Shown in pieces: positions 1 through 9,616 of a stretch of 64,000 nt of DNA. The stretch spans positions 1,776,073-1,840,072 of the forward strand of contig NZ_CP011975.1 in NCBI RefSeq assembly GCF_001047675.1, written 5' to 3'. Position numbers and translations under genes: made by a program. The notes under the pieces are model-generated. The model searched no databases. It was not told where the DNA came from and saw only the letters and a program-made list of their open reading frames with translations. The stretch comes from Yersinia aleksiciae. GTDB taxonomy: Bacteria > Pseudomonadota > Gammaproteobacteria > Enterobacterales > Enterobacteriaceae. Numbering within the stretch: position 1 is the first letter of the stretch; each line of letters begins with the position of its first letter.

Positions 1-63
1 ATTGACGGTGGTTTTGAAGCTTGGGCCAGAAGCTACCCACAAGATGTGGTGTCTGCCAGTTAG
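1..63 (+). CDS. glpE: GlpE thiosulfate sulfurtransferase, C-terminal end only
   Basis: The window opens inside a reading frame that ends IDGGFEAWARSYPQ... followed by six more residues and TAG. This matches the C-terminus of the single-domain rhodanese GlpE, which moves a sulfane sulfur from thiosulfate to acceptors such as cyanide in the cytoplasm. The catalytic cysteine lies upstream of the window and cannot be checked. The call rests on the GGFEAW motif and on its place directly before glpG and glpR, the usual enterobacterial order. Confidence 0.85.
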   Translation: MDGGFEAWARSYPQDVVSAS

Positions 64-137
64 CCAATTCTCACCCGACTGTGATATTTTTAATCGCATT
101 TATAAGATTTATAACCTCACATTAGAATGAAAAAAAT

Positions 138-974
138 ATGATTCGTGTGATAGCAATATCTAATCAACGTCTGGCGCAGGCCTTTGTTGATTACATGGCC
201 ACCCGTAATGTGGCACTGGAAGTGCGACCAGATACTCAGGGTGCTGAGATCTGGCTCGCCGATGATGAGCAATTACCTCTGGTGCAGCATGAGTTGGAGC
301 AATTTTTGCTTGATCCACTGAATCCACGTTATCAAGCGGCCAGCTGGCAATCGGGTAATTTACACTCTAACTTGTCCTATCAGCGCTTCTCCTACCTCCA
401 GACTCTGCGCAGTCAGGCTGGGCCACTGACCCTGAGTATGATGGTGCTATGCATCACCATCTATATACTGATGCAGATCTTCGGCGATAACGCCGTGATG
501 TCTTGGCTTGCCTGGCCTCGCGATAGCAGCCAATATCTGCAAATCTGGCGTTGGGTTAGCCCTGCCTTCCTCCACTTTTCACTGCTGCATATCCTGTTTA
601 ACCTGATGTGGTGGTGGTATCTGGGTGGGCAGATGGAAAAACGACTTGGCACCGGCAAATTGCTGGTATTAACTATCGTTTCCGCTTTGTTCAGTGGTTG
701 GGGGCAGTCGCTGTTTAGCGGCGCGAACTTTGGGGGGCTTTCTGGTGTGGTCTATGCCTTAATGGGCTATGTTTGGCTGACTGGCGAACGCGCACCCGAG
801 CGTGGTATCTCGCTACCCCGCGGTTTGATGGCTTTTTCTGTTCTCTGGCTGGTTGCCGGATATTTCGATATGTTAGGTTTATCGATTGCCAACGCCGCTC
901 ATGTCTCAGGTTTGATTATTGGGCTATTAATGGCATTCTGGGATACGCGCAGCAGCGTAAGAACCGCACAATAA
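138..974 (+). CDS. glpG: GlpG rhomboid intramembrane serine protease
   Basis: This is a 278-residue inner-membrane protease of the rhomboid family, which cuts membrane proteins within the bilayer. A cytoplasmic N-terminal domain (about 1-90) precedes six hydrophobic segments (about 95-270). The catalytic pair is visible: Ser202 in the [11 protein letters not shown] motif and His255 in NAAHVSG, one residue from the E. coli numbering 201/254. The HxxxN oxyanion motif lies near 151-155 (HILFN). It sits between glpE and glpR on the same strand and is probably co-transcribed with them. Although it is in a glp cluster, no role in glycerol metabolism is implied. Confidence 0.97.
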   Translation: MIRVIAISNQRLAQAFVDYMATRNVALEVRPDTQGAEIWLADDEQLPLVQHELEQFLLDPLNPRYQAASWQSGNLHSNLSYQRFSYLQTLRSQAGPLTLSMMVLCITIYILMQIFGDNAVMSWLAWPRDSSQYLQIWRWVSPAFLHFSLLHILFNLMWWWYLGGQMEKRLGTGKLLVLTIVSALFSGWGQSLFSGANFGGLSGVVYALMGYVWLTGERAPERGISLPRGLMAFSVLWLVAGYFDMLGLSIANAAHVSGLIIGLLMAFWDTRSSVRTAQ

Positions 975-1009
975 CTGCCTGGAATAACCAGGCGCATTAG
1001 GGGATTATC

Positions 1010-1768
1010 GTGAAGCAAACGCAGCGGCATGATGCGATTATTGAATTGGTACGCCAACAAGGTTACGTCAGTACTGAAGAGTTAGTGGAGCATTTTACCG
1101 TTAGCCCGCAAACCATCCGCCGCGACTTGAATGATTTGGCGGATCAAAACAAGATTCATCGTCATCATGGTGGTGCGGCGTTACCGTCCAGTTCGGTTAA
1201 CGCAGCGTATAACGATCGCAAAGTGATGTGGTCGGAAGAGAAAGCCCGTATTGCGCAACGTGTTGCCAGCCAGATCCCCGATGGGGCGACACTCTTTATC
1301 GATATCGGCACCACGCCAGAAGCGGTTGCTCACGCCCTGATGAACCATAAAGGTCTGCGGGTGGTGACCAACAATCTTAATGTGGCAACCTTGCTGACAG
1401 CCAAAGAGGATTTCCGCCTGATTTTGGCTGGCGGTGAAGTCCGCACCCGCGACGGTGGGATTATTGGCGAAGCCACGCTGGATTTCATTTCTCAGTTCCG
1501 CCTTGATTACGGCATCCTCGGTATCAGCGGCATCGATATGGACGGCTCGCTGTTGGAGTTTGACTACCATGAAGTGCGCACTAAGCGGGCGATTATCGAA
1601 AACTCCCGTTGCGTGATGTTGGTGACCGACCACTCCAAGTTTGGCCGTAATGCGATGGTGAACTTGGGGAATATGAATTTGATTGATTATCTGTTTACCG
1701 ATCAGATGCCCCCCGCCAGCGTGATGAAGATTATCGAGCAGCATGAGGTTCAATTGGAGTTGTGTTGA
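1010..1768 (+). CDS. glpR: GlpR, DeoR-family repressor of the glp regulon
   Basis: This is a 252-residue DeoR-family repressor, the same length as E. coli GlpR. The N-terminal helix-turn-helix (about 5-55, with VSTEELVEHFTVSPQTIRRD) is followed by the DeoR sensor domain, which in the family binds glycerol-3-phosphate. The start is GTG at 1010, preceded by an AGGGGA ribosome-binding site. That start leaves 35 bases after glpG and keeps the conserved MKQTQRH N-terminus. It should repress glpD, whose upstream region downstream of this gene contains GAACAT half-sites of the GlpR type. Confidence 0.96.
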   Translation: MKQTQRHDAIIELVRQQGYVSTEELVEHFTVSPQTIRRDLNDLADQNKIHRHHGGAALPSSSVNAAYNDRKVMWSEEKARIAQRVASQIPDGATLFIDIGTTPEAVAHALMNHKGLRVVTNNLNVATLLTAKEDFRLILAGGEVRTRDGGIIGEATLDFISQFRLDYGILGISGIDMDGSLLEFDYHEVRTKRAIIENSRCVMLVTDHSKFGRNAMVNLGNMNLIDYLFTDQMPPASVMKIIEQHEVQLELC

Positions 1769-1780
1769 GGGTGGAGTTTT

Positions 1781-1816
1781 AATTTCAATTTCAATTTCAA
1801 TTTCAATTTCAATTTC
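1781..1816. repeat. Hexanucleotide tandem repeat (AATTTC)6
   Basis: Six perfect copies of AATTTC run over 36 bases, starting 12 bases after the glpR stop. Perfect short tandem arrays like this usually vary in copy number between strains. It is non-coding here. Confidence 0.95.
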
Positions 1817-1829
1817 AAAATAAGATCGG

Positions 1830-2360
1830 ATCTGGTTTCGGTTGATAGGCGTTCTGCGGTCACTTTGACCTCGTGGCCTCAACCGAGTCGGGCCGCAGGG
1901 CGGCGGCCCAACACCCGCGCCTTGCGCGAAATATTGTGGCTGCGCCATTCCCTCCGGCAGCTTGCCGGCTAATCGAACCGGAGCTGACTCGCTCCCAGCT
2001 CGACAGCCCCTTTCGCCGCGTCCATGCGGCTCATTCGGCCTGCAATCTTTGTCGGCAATATTCCTGATTGCGCTCAACATCAAAAGCCAAAAGCCAAAAG
2101 CCAAAAGCCAAAAGCCAAAAGCCAAAAGCCAAAAATTATGGTTTTGACGTTGATGTTTAAAAGCACATTTGAGCTGCCGAATGAAGAGTGAAGGTAGGAT
2201 GCGAGGCATGGATGCCGAGCGAGCCGTGCTTGAGCAGGAGCGAATCACGGCGGTCCGTCAGCCGAAACGATGAGTGAGGGCACCTGCGAAGCAGGCAAGC
2301 GATACGTGCGCAAGCGCGGGGATTCCAAAGGGGTCACGCGCTTGTGACCCCTTTGGCGGT
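1830..2360. repeat. GC-rich intergenic repeat-like block between glpR and glpD
   Basis: About 530 non-coding bases are much richer in GC than the flanking AT-rich spacer and lack any plausible gene. It contains the heptamer array at 2082-2130 and ends in a perfect 13-bp hairpin (2325-2337 with 2344-2356, CCAAAGGGGTCAC and its complement, 6-base loop). No T-run follows on either strand, so it is not a standard terminator. The composition and mosaic look suggest a dispersed Yersinia intergenic repeat, but this is inference because no second copy lies in the window. The rest of the spacer (2361-2540) shows nothing recognisable. Confidence 0.45.
2082..2130. repeat. Heptanucleotide tandem repeat (AAAAGCC)7
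   Basis: Seven perfect copies of AAAAGCC fill 49 bases, followed by a partial unit. It lies 266 bases from the hexamer array in the same spacer and is non-coding on both strands. It is a candidate VNTR locus. Confidence 0.95.
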
Positions 2361-2543
2361 TGGGGCATCGGAGCCAAGGTGAGCGCCTAACTCATGTCAA
2401 CCGAACCGATCACCAAACCAAATATCAACCAACCCCAACTCCCTTTCCCCAATTCATCCCACATCCTGATAACAAAACTGTTACCTCCATCACGGGTGAA
2501 TGTTTTTTTTTGGTTAACTCTTGGCTTGTTTGTTGGTTTTTGA

Positions 2544-2590
2544 TTACAATCGTGAGCGAAAACGAACATTAAAGAGCTGTTTCGAACATC
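2544..2590 (+). promoter_or_regulatory. Probable GlpR operator region of glpD
   Basis: Upstream of glpD the sequence TTACAATCGTGAGCGAAAAC is followed by GAACATT (to 2570), with a further CGAACATC at 2583-2590. GlpR operators in E. coli are built from such GAACAT half-sites around glpD. The site lies 15-60 bases before the ATG. The limits are approximate and the promoter elements were not resolved. Confidence 0.5.
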
Positions 2591-2604
2591 TGGAGGAAGG
2601 AAGC

Positions 2605-4119
2605 ATGGAAACCAAAGACTTGATCGTGATCGGTGGCGGCATTAATGGTGCCGGTATCGCTGCTGACGCTGCAGGGCGTGGCCTGTCCGTTCTGCTGCTG
2701 GAAGCACAAGATTTGGCCTGTGCGACGTCTTCCGCCAGCTCCAAACTTATCCACGGTGGCCTGCGCTATCTGGAACATTATGAGTTCCGTTTGGTAAGCG
2801 AAGCGCTGGCCGAACGTGAAGTGCTGCTGAGACTGGCACCGCATATCGCCTTCCCGATGCGCTTCCGCCTACCGCATCAGCCCCATCTGCGCCCCGCCTG
2901 GATGATTCGTGCGGGCCTGTTCTTGTACGATCATTTAGGTAAACGCACCACCTTGCCTGCCAGTAAAGGGCTGCGTTTTGGACCAGAGTCGGTATTGAAA
3001 CCCGAACTGGTGCGCGGTTTCGAATATTCTGACTGCTGGGTAGATGATGCTCGGCTGGTGGTACTGAATGCGCAGGAAGTGGTCGAGCGTGGGGGGGAAG
3101 TTCGCACTCGCACTAAAGTGACCCGTGCATGGCGTGAGCAAGGTTTATGGATGGTTGAAGCCGTGGATGTGAGCACCGGCAAAACCTATACCTGGCAAGC
3201 CAAAGGTTTGGTGAATGCGACTGGCCCGTGGGTTAAACAGTTCTTCGACGATGGCCTGAAGCTTAAATCACCTTATGGTATCCGCTTGATCAAGGGCAGC
3301 CATATTGTGGTGCCACGGGTTCATAACCAGCCACAAGCCTATATTCTGCAAAACGAAGATAATCGCATTGTGTTCGTCATTCCTTGGTTGGACGAATACT
3401 CCATCATCGGCACCACAGACGTGGAGTACCACGGCGATCCGAAAGAGGTGAAGATCGACGATCAGGAGATTGATTACCTGCTTAAAGTCTATAACGACCA
3501 CTTTAAGAAGCCGTTGGGCCGCGACGATATCGTCTGGACTTACTCAGGTGTGCGCCCGCTGTGTGATGATGAATCAGATGCACCGCAAGCCGTGACCCGC
3601 GATTACACGCTGGATGTGGCTGACGAAGATGGCAAGGCACCACTGCTGTCAGTATTCGGTGGCAAACTGACCACCTATCGCAAACTGGCAGAGCATGCGC
3701 TGGAGAAACTGTCGGCCTATTATCCGAATGTCGGCCCAGCATGGACCAAAACCGGCGCGTTACCGGGTGGCGATATTGGCGGTAACCGTGATAACTATAC
3801 TGTGCAGTTGCGCCATCGTTATAACTGGTTACCCGAAGCGCTGGCCCGTCGCTATACCCGCACTTATGGCAGCCACAGTGAGCTAATTTTAGCGGGTGCC
3901 ACTAGCATCGAAGATCTGGGTGAACACTTCGGCCATGGCTTGTACGAAGCTGAATTACGCTATTTAGTCGAGAAAGAGTGGGTGGTCGAGTTGGATGATG
4001 CTATCTGGCGTCGCACCAAACTGGGTATGACCTTGGACGAAGCGCAAAAACAACGCGTTGCTGAGTGGTTAGCCGCAGAACAGGGCAAGAAACAGCAGAC
4101 GCTGTCGCTGGTTTCCTGA
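2605..4119 (+). CDS. glpD: GlpD aerobic glycerol-3-phosphate dehydrogenase
   Basis: This is a 504-residue FAD enzyme of the inner-membrane face. It oxidises glycerol-3-phosphate to dihydroxyacetone phosphate and passes electrons to quinone. The N-terminal dinucleotide-binding motif is GGGINGAGIAADAAGRG (about 9-25), followed by the family signature SSKLIHGGLRYLE and a C-terminal DAO domain. The start at 2605 is set by GGAGGAAGG seven or so bases upstream and by the METKDL N-terminus of E. coli GlpD (501 aa); an in-frame extension to 2521 has no support. It is transcribed alone, ends at a bidirectional hairpin and converges on glgP. Confidence 0.97.
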   Translation: METKDLIVIGGGINGAGIAADAAGRGLSVLLLEAQDLACATSSASSKLIHGGLRYLEHYEFRLVSEALAEREVLLRLAPHIAFPMRFRLPHQPHLRPAWMIRAGLFLYDHLGKRTTLPASKGLRFGPESVLKPELVRGFEYSDCWVDDARLVVLNAQEVVERGGEVRTRTKVTRAWREQGLWMVEAVDVSTGKTYTWQAKGLVNATGPWVKQFFDDGLKLKSPYGIRLIKGSHIVVPRVHNQPQAYILQNEDNRIVFVIPWLDEYSIIGTTDVEYHGDPKEVKIDDQEIDYLLKVYNDHFKKPLGRDDIVWTYSGVRPLCDDESDAPQAVTRDYTLDVADEDGKAPLLSVFGGKLTTYRKLAEHALEKLSAYYPNVGPAWTKTGALPGGDIGGNRDNYTVQLRHRYNWLPEALARRYTRTYGSHSELILAGATSIEDLGEHFGHGLYEAELRYLVEKEWVVELDDAIWRRTKLGMTLDEAQKQRVAEWLAAEQGKKQQTLSLVS

Positions 4120-4159
4120 TAGCGAACGCGAGTATTTACGCTTTTTTAGCTTCAAAAAG

Positions 4160-4183
4160 CCCCTCTTCACAGCTGAAGAGGGG
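4160..4183. terminator. Bidirectional terminator between glpD and glgP
   Basis: A perfect 10-bp stem, CCCCTCTTCA with TGAAGAGGGG around a CAGC loop, lies midway between the converging glpD and glgP stops. On the minus strand it is followed by a run of five T, and on the plus strand by TTT, so it probably serves both genes. Confidence 0.85.
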
Positions 4184-4206
4184 TTTGAGTTATTGGCAAA
4201 CCCCAT

Positions 4207-6654
4207 TTATAGCCGGATAGGCTTAATATGCCAAATCTCATCGGCATACTCTTGAATCGTCCGATCGGAAGAGAAATAGCCCATATTGGCAATGTTGAGT
4301 AAGGTTTTGCGCGTCCACTCATCAGGGTGACGATAGAGCGCATCGACTTTATCCTGCGTGTCCACATAGCTGCGATAATCCGCCAGCAACTGATAGTGAT
4401 CACCCAAGTTCACCAACGAATCAAACAGGCTGGTATAACGTTGAGGCTCTTCCGGGCTGAAGGTACCGGTGGCGATCTGCGTCAGGGCCAGGTGCAGCTC
4501 AGGATCTTCATCGTAATATTTCCGTGGGTTGTAGCCACTGTTGCGCAGCGCCTCGACCTGCTCGGTGGTGTTGCCAAAGATAAAGATATTATCCTCGCCC
4601 ACATGTTCGCGCATCTCGACGTTCGCCCCATCCAGTGTGCCGATCGTCAGCGCCCCGTTCAGGGCAAACTTCATGTTACTGGTCCCCGATGCCTCGGTGC
4701 CTGCCAGCGAAATCTGCTCAGAGAGATCAGCCGCCGGAATAATCAGCTGCGCCAAACTGACACTGTAGTTCGGGATAAACACTACTTTCAGCAGATTATT
4801 GATTCGTGGATCATTGTTGATCACCTTGGCGACATCATTGATCAGACGGATAATTTGCTTCGCGTTGTAGTACGCCGAGGCCGCTTTACCGGCAAAAATA
4901 ACCACCCGTGGCACCCACTTTTCGTCAGGCGCTTCAAGGATGCGGTTATAGCGGGTGATCACATGCAGCACATTCAATAATTGTCGTTTGTACTCATGGA
5001 TACGCTTGATTTGGACATCAAACAACGCCGCTGGATTCACCACAATATTCAGCTTTTCAGCAATATAGATTGCCAACCGTTTTTTGTTCTCCAGCTTAGC
5101 TTTTTGTAGCGCAAGCTGGAAACTCGGGTAATCGAGATTCTTTTCCAGCTCGCTGAGTTGGCTCAGATCTGTGCGCCAGTTGTGGCCGATACTGTCATCC
5201 AATACCGCCGCCAGTGGCCGATTAGCCAACCCCAGCCAACGCCGTGGCGTGACGCCATTGGTTTTATTGCAGAAGCGGTTAGGGAAGATGCGGGCAAAAT
5301 CCGCAAACAGTGACTGCACCATCAACTCCGAATGCAGGGCGGATACGCCATTCACTTTATGGCTGGCGATCACCGCAAGCCAAGCCATACGCACTCGCCG
5401 ACCATGGGTTTCATCAATAATGGATACCCGCGCTAACAGCTCAGGTTCGCCTGGGTGCTGCTCCTGTACCAGCTTGAGGAAATGATCATTGATATCAAAG
5501 ATAATTTGTAAATGCCGTGGCAGGATCTTGCCGATCATGTCGATTGGCCAGGTTTCCAGCGCCTCACTCATTAAAGTGTGGTTGGTGTAGGAGAAGACTT
5601 GTTGCACCACATCCCACGCATCCATCCAGCTAAATTTATGCTCGTCGATCAACAGACGCATCATTTCAGGGATAGAAAGCACTGGGTGGGTATCATTCAG
5701 GTGAATGGCAATCTTGTCGGCCAGATTGTCGAACGTCTGGTGCATGGTCCAGTGGCGGTTGAGGATATCCTGCACCGTCGCTGACACTAAAAAGTACTCT
5801 TGCCGCAAACGCAGTTCGCGTCCGGAATAGGTTGAGTCATCGGGGTAGAGCACCCGCGATACATTTTCTGAATGGTTTTTATCTTCAACCGCCGCGAAGT
5901 AATCGCCCTGATTGAATTTCCCTAGATTGATTTCATTACTGGCCTGCGCAGACCATAAACGCAGCGTATTGGTCGCATCAGTATCAAAACCGGGGATGAT
6001 TTGATCATAAGCGCAGGCGAGAATTTCTTCGGTTTCCAGCCAGCGGGTTTTGCTGCCCTCTTGCTGAATACGGCCACCAAATCGCACTTTATAGCGGGTA
6101 TTGTGCCGTGGGAACTCCCAGGCATTGCCGTATTCCAGCCAGTTATCCGGCGACTCCATCTGTTGGCCGTTGACTATTTTCTGGCTGAACATCCCATATT
6201 CGTAGCGAATGCCATAGCCGCGCCCCGGCAGTGCCAAGGTTGCCAGCGAGTCGAGGAAGCACGCCGCCAGACGGCCCAACCCCCCATTACCTAAACCGGG
6301 GTCGTTCTCTTCCTGTAACAGCTCGGACAAATTGAGGCCCATCTCATCTAACGCCTGCTCGATATCTTCATAAATGCCCATCGATAACAGTGCATTAGAG
6401 AGCGTTCTACCCAATAAAAACTCCATCGACAGATAATAAACCTGCCGGACATCTTGTGATAACTGTGCGCGGTTAGAACGCAGCCAGCGCTCAACCATAC
6501 GGTCACGTACTGCAAATAAAGTCGCATTCAGCCAATCGTGCTGAGTCGCAATGGTGGGATCTTTGCCGACAATAAACATCAATTTGTAGGCAATGGAATG
6601 TTTCAGTGCATCCACACTGACAACGGGTGAGGTATAACTGAACGGTGATGTCAT
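4207..6654 (-). CDS. glgP: GlgP glycogen phosphorylase
   Basis: This is an 815-residue pyridoxal-phosphate enzyme that releases glucose-1-phosphate from the non-reducing ends of glycogen. The C-terminal PLP-lysine region reads [20 protein letters not shown], the phosphorylase signature, and the N-terminus [20 protein letters not shown] aligns with E. coli GlgP (815 aa). That N-terminus decides the start at 6654; a longer frame to 6696 adds 14 unconserved residues encoded partly by a repeat-flanking sequence. It is the last gene of glgBXCAP and is separated from glgA by 122 bases that contain a decayed repeat. Confidence 0.97.
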   Translation of the reverse strand: MTSPFSYTSPVVSVDALKHSIAYKLMFIVGKDPTIATQHDWLNATLFAVRDRMVERWLRSNRAQLSQDVRQVYYLSMEFLLGRTLSNALLSMGIYEDIEQALDEMGLNLSELLQEENDPGLGNGGLGRLAACFLDSLATLALPGRGYGIRYEYGMFSQKIVNGQQMESPDNWLEYGNAWEFPRHNTRYKVRFGGRIQQEGSKTRWLETEEILACAYDQIIPGFDTDATNTLRLWSAQASNEINLGKFNQGDYFAAVEDKNHSENVSRVLYPDDSTYSGRELRLRQEYFLVSATVQDILNRHWTMHQTFDNLADKIAIHLNDTHPVLSIPEMMRLLIDEHKFSWMDAWDVVQQVFSYTNHTLMSEALETWPIDMIGKILPRHLQIIFDINDHFLKLVQEQHPGEPELLARVSIIDETHGRRVRMAWLAVIASHKVNGVSALHSELMVQSLFADFARIFPNRFCNKTNGVTPRRWLGLANRPLAAVLDDSIGHNWRTDLSQLSELEKNLDYPSFQLALQKAKLENKKRLAIYIAEKLNIVVNPAALFDVQIKRIHEYKRQLLNVLHVITRYNRILEAPDEKWVPRVVIFAGKAASAYYNAKQIIRLINDVAKVINNDPRINNLLKVVFIPNYSVSLAQLIIPAADLSEQISLAGTEASGTSNMKFALNGALTIGTLDGANVEMREHVGEDNIFIFGNTTEQVEALRNSGYNPRKYYDEDPELHLALTQIATGTFSPEEPQRYTSLFDSLVNLGDHYQLLADYRSYVDTQDKVDALYRHPDEWTRKTLLNIANMGYFSSDRTIQEYADEIWHIKPIRL

Positions 6655-6678
6655 AGCGGTTTTCCCAAGTTCGTGGTT

Positions 6679-6745
6679 ATCCCCGTCATACTGCAAGCTG
6701 CATGTGCGTTAGCTGCCTTGCTGCAACTTGAATTATTTAGGGTAG
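6679..6745. repeat. Deleted palindromic repeat in the glgA-glgP gap
   Basis: The stretch begins CCCCGTCATACTGCAAGCTG and runs on to GTGCGTTAGCTGC, which matches one arm of the intact element at 27583-27707 (complement of GCAGCCAACAC...GACGGGTAT). It ends TGCAACTTGAATTATTTAGGGTA, the opposite terminal repeat, and the centre is missing. It occupies most of the gap just before the glgP ribosome-binding site. Confidence 0.6.
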
Positions 6746-6776
6746 ATAAGCCATCGTATTTCTAACCAATCAGCAA

Positions 6777-8207
6777 CTAAAGACGCCGATAAAGTGACAG
6801 ATATTCTGCCGCTGCTACTTGCCAACCGAAGTCCAACCCCATGGCATGGCGCTGGACATGGCGCCAATGTTTTGGCCGGCTCCACAAGACAAAAGCACGG
6901 CGCATTGCCCGTACCAATGCCTGCGCATCGCATTCATCAAACACAAACCCCGAGGCGCTGCCATCTGCCAGATTTTCCAGTGCGCAATCCACCACGGTAT
7001 CTGCCAACCCGCCCGTGTGCCGGACCAGTGGCAAAGTGCCATATTTCAAACCATACAATTGCGTGAGTCCACAGGGTTCAAAACGGCTTGGCACCAGAAT
7101 CACATCTGCACCGGCAATGATTCGGTGAGAAAATGCCTCGTGATAACCAATTTGCACCCCAACCTGACCAGAGTAGTCCGCTGCGGCCGCCAAAAATGCC
7201 TCTTGTAGAATCGCATCCCCTGCACCAAGAACCGCTAACTGTCCCCCCAGTTTCAGTAATTCGGGCAAGGCTTCCAACACTAAATCCAACCCTTTTTGCT
7301 CGGTCAATCTGCTGACTACCGCAAAAATAGGTCTCTTTTCCGTCACCTCCAACCCCATGGTGGTTTGCAGGTGTACCTTGTTGACGGCTTTCTGTTGCAG
7401 GTTTTCCGTGTCATAACGTGCATGCAGCAAGGTATCAGTCTGTGGGTCCCAAATGTCACTGTCTACCCCATTGAGTATCCCAGTCAATCTTCCCTGACTG
7501 GCACGCTCTTGTAATAACCCCTCCATGCCGTAGCCAAACGCAGGCTGGGTAATCTCTTTGGCATAGGTCGGGCTGACCGTAGTGACATGGTCAGCAAAGA
7601 ACAACCCTGCCTTCAGGTAGGAAATTTGGCCGTAGAACTCTAGCCCGTACATTTGGAAAAATGCCGCAGGCAGCTGTAGCTCAGCCAAGTGATGCCCTGA
7701 GAATAGCCCTTGATAGGCTAAATTATGGACGGTAAATACTGATCGTGCAGGACGACCCCGCGCCGCCAGATACGCGCAGGCCAATCCGGCGTGCCAATCG
7801 TGAGCATGTACCACTTCCGGACGCCAGTAGCCATCCAGTCCGCAAGCCAACTCACACGCCATCCATCCCAGTAACGCAAAGCGACGATAGTTATCGGAAT
7901 AAGCATATAACGATTGATCGTGATAAGGGCTACCGGCCCGATCATAGAGAGCGGGGGCATCAATCAGATAGATGCCAATCCCCTGATATTGGCCGTAACG
8001 TAACGAGACCCGACCCGCAAAGGTATCAATTTCCCTCACTAGCACGGTATCCGGAATACCGCGACGCAAGTCAGGGAAAGCGGGCAGCATGACCCGCACA
8101 TCCGCCCCCTCAGCAATTTGGGCGGCAGGTAAAGCACCAACAACGTCCGCCAATCCCCCTGTTTTTAATAAAGGAAATAGCTCAGAACATACGTGTAGTA
8201 CCCGCAT
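6777..8207 (-). CDS. glgA: GlgA glycogen synthase
   Basis: This is a 476-residue bacterial GT5 synthase that adds glucose from ADP-glucose to alpha-1,4-glucan chains. The N-terminal domain starts [20 protein letters not shown], containing the K-x-G-G-L ADP-glucose motif (residues about 15-19). The C-terminal catalytic domain has the [14 protein letters not shown] motif with the conserved glutamate. Length agrees with E. coli GlgA (477 aa). It follows glgC by 112 bases holding a degenerate repeat and precedes glgP in the operon. Confidence 0.97.
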   Translation of the reverse strand: MRVLHVCSELFPLLKTGGLADVVGALPAAQIAEGADVRVMLPAFPDLRRGIPDTVLVREIDTFAGRVSLRYGQYQGIGIYLIDAPALYDRAGSPYHDQSLYAYSDNYRRFALLGWMACELACGLDGYWRPEVVHAHDWHAGLACAYLAARGRPARSVFTVHNLAYQGLFSGHHLAELQLPAAFFQMYGLEFYGQISYLKAGLFFADHVTTVSPTYAKEITQPAFGYGMEGLLQERASQGRLTGILNGVDSDIWDPQTDTLLHARYDTENLQQKAVNKVHLQTTMGLEVTEKRPIFAVVSRLTEQKGLDLVLEALPELLKLGGQLAVLGAGDAILQEAFLAAAADYSGQVGVQIGYHEAFSHRIIAGADVILVPSRFEPCGLTQLYGLKYGTLPLVRHTGGLADTVVDCALENLADGSASGFVFDECDAQALVRAMRRAFVLWSRPKHWRHVQRHAMGLDFGWQVAAAEYLSLYRRL

Positions 8208-8221
8208 TGTGGCTCCTAATT

Positions 8222-8283
8222 ATACCCTTCTTAATTGAAGTGGCTGGGTTGTTAGCTGCGCTCACTCACCCGAATCACTTACC
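8222..8283. repeat. Partial palindromic repeat in the glgC-glgA gap
   Basis: The stretch reads ATACCCTTCTTAATTGAAGT, then GTTAGCTGCGCTCACTCACC and CGAATCACTTAC. This is one arm plus part of the centre of the element seen whole at 27583-27707, with the same ATACCC terminus and the CTCACTCACCCGAATCACT block. The other half is absent. Confidence 0.65.
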
Positions 8284-8319
8284 TGTACGTCTAATTAGCT
8301 AAAAATCACTCAAATAGGC

Positions 8320-9606
8320 CTATTTGGCAGCCAACTTGGCGAGCATCGCCCGAGTCACTAACACCACCCCACCCTCAGAACGGTAAAAACGGGCGCTATC
8401 TTCATCGGCGTTCTCCCCGATCACCATCCCCTCGGGAATGTGACATGCCCGGTCAATAATACAGCGGCGCAAGCGGCACGAACGCCCGACATTGACATCC
8501 GGTAGCAGCACGGTGGAGTCGATGGTGCAGAACGAGTTCACGCGCACTCGAGGGAACAGCACCGAGTGCACCACCACTGAGCCGGAGACAATACAGCCGC
8601 CGGAGACCAGCGAATTCATGGTCATGCCATGGCTGCCGGAGCGGTCTTGCACAAATTTGGCCGGCGGCAGGGGTTCCATATGGGTGCGGATCGGCCAGGC
8701 GCGGTCATACATATCCAATTCAGGAGTGACCGACGCCAAATCGAGGTTCGCCCGCCAGTAGGCGTCCAAGGTCCCGACATCACGCCAGTAAGGGGGCATA
8801 TCCGCATTAGAAGTCACGCAGGAGAGATCAAACGGATGCGCCCACGCGCTTTTTTGCGCGGTGATTTTCGGGATTAAGTCTTTGCCGAAATCATGGGTAG
8901 AGCCGGGGGTGTTCCGGTCTTCTTCTAATAACTTAAACAGATAGTCGGCATTGAAAATATAGATCCCCATGCTCGCCAGCGCCATATCCGGGCGACCTGG
9001 CATGGCGGGTGGGTTTGCCGGTTTTTCATAAAAAGCGGTCACCTGAAAATCGTCATCGACCTCCATCACCCCAAATTCATTGGCTTCATTAATGGGGACC
9101 GGAATACAGGCAACTGTACACTCTGACTCTTTCTCGACGTGGTCTATCAACATGCGCGAGTAATCCATCTTGTAGATGTGATCACCGGCCAGAATAACGA
9201 TATATTCCGCATCATAGCGACGAATAATATCCAGATTCTGGTAAACCGCGTCTGCCGTGCCTTTGTACCACTGCTCAGTGCTGAGGCGCTGCTGGGCCGG
9301 CAAGAGATCGACAAACTCATTCATCTCCTCATTAAGGAATGACCAACCGCGCTGAATATGCTGAACCAGCGTATGAGACTGGTACTGGGTAATGACGCCA
9401 ATGCGGCGGATGCCGGAGTTCAGGCAATTAGACAGCGCAAAGTCGATGATGCGAAACTTGCCGCCGAAATGTACCGCCGGCTTGGCACGAGTGGCGGTCA
9501 AATCTTTCAGCCGCGAACCACGACCACCCGCTAAAATCAGCGCCACCGTTTTATTCGGTAATTGTCTGGCCAACATCAACGGGTCTTTATTTTCGAATTT
9601 AACCAT
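8320..9606 (-). CDS. glgC: GlgC glucose-1-phosphate adenylyltransferase
   Basis: This is a 428-residue ADP-glucose pyrophosphorylase, the committed and allosterically controlled step of glycogen synthesis. The N-terminal nucleotidyltransferase motif is [20 protein letters not shown], and a C-terminal left-handed beta-helix is suggested by hexapeptide-like sequence such as [20 protein letters not shown]. The start at 9606 has a perfect AAGGAG site seven bases upstream and matches the E. coli N-terminus (431 aa); the in-frame extension to 9660 would run into glgX. It begins 10 bases after the glgX stop, so translation of the two is probably coupled. Confidence 0.97.
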   Translation of the reverse strand: MVKFENKDPLMLARQLPNKTVALILAGGRGSRLKDLTATRAKPAVHFGGKFRIIDFALSNCLNSGIRRIGVITQYQSHTLVQHIQRGWSFLNEEMNEFVDLLPAQQRLSTEQWYKGTADAVYQNLDIIRRYDAEYIVILAGDHIYKMDYSRMLIDHVEKESECTVACIPVPINEANEFGVMEVDDDFQVTAFYEKPANPPAMPGRPDMALASMGIYIFNADYLFKLLEEDRNTPGSTHDFGKDLIPKITAQKSAWAHPFDLSCVTSNADMPPYWRDVGTLDAYWRANLDLASVTPELDMYDRAWPIRTHMEPLPPAKFVQDRSGSHGMTMNSLVSGGCIVSGSVVVHSVLFPRVRVNSFCTIDSTVLLPDVNVGRSCRLRRCIIDRACHIPEGMVIGENADEDSARFYRSEGGVVLVTRAMLAKLAAK

Positions 9607-9616
9607 GGCTGACTCC

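Noticed and set aside
1181..2248. Long antisense frame (355 codons) across glpR and the repeat spacer
   Set aside because: Its first half is the shadow of glpR and its second half reads through both tandem repeats, giving simple-sequence peptide. There is no ribosome-binding site or recognisable domain.
4327..4980. 217-codon frame opposite glgP
   Set aside because: It lies wholly inside the well-supported glgP gene on the other strand and has no protein features. Such frames are common opposite GC-rich genes.
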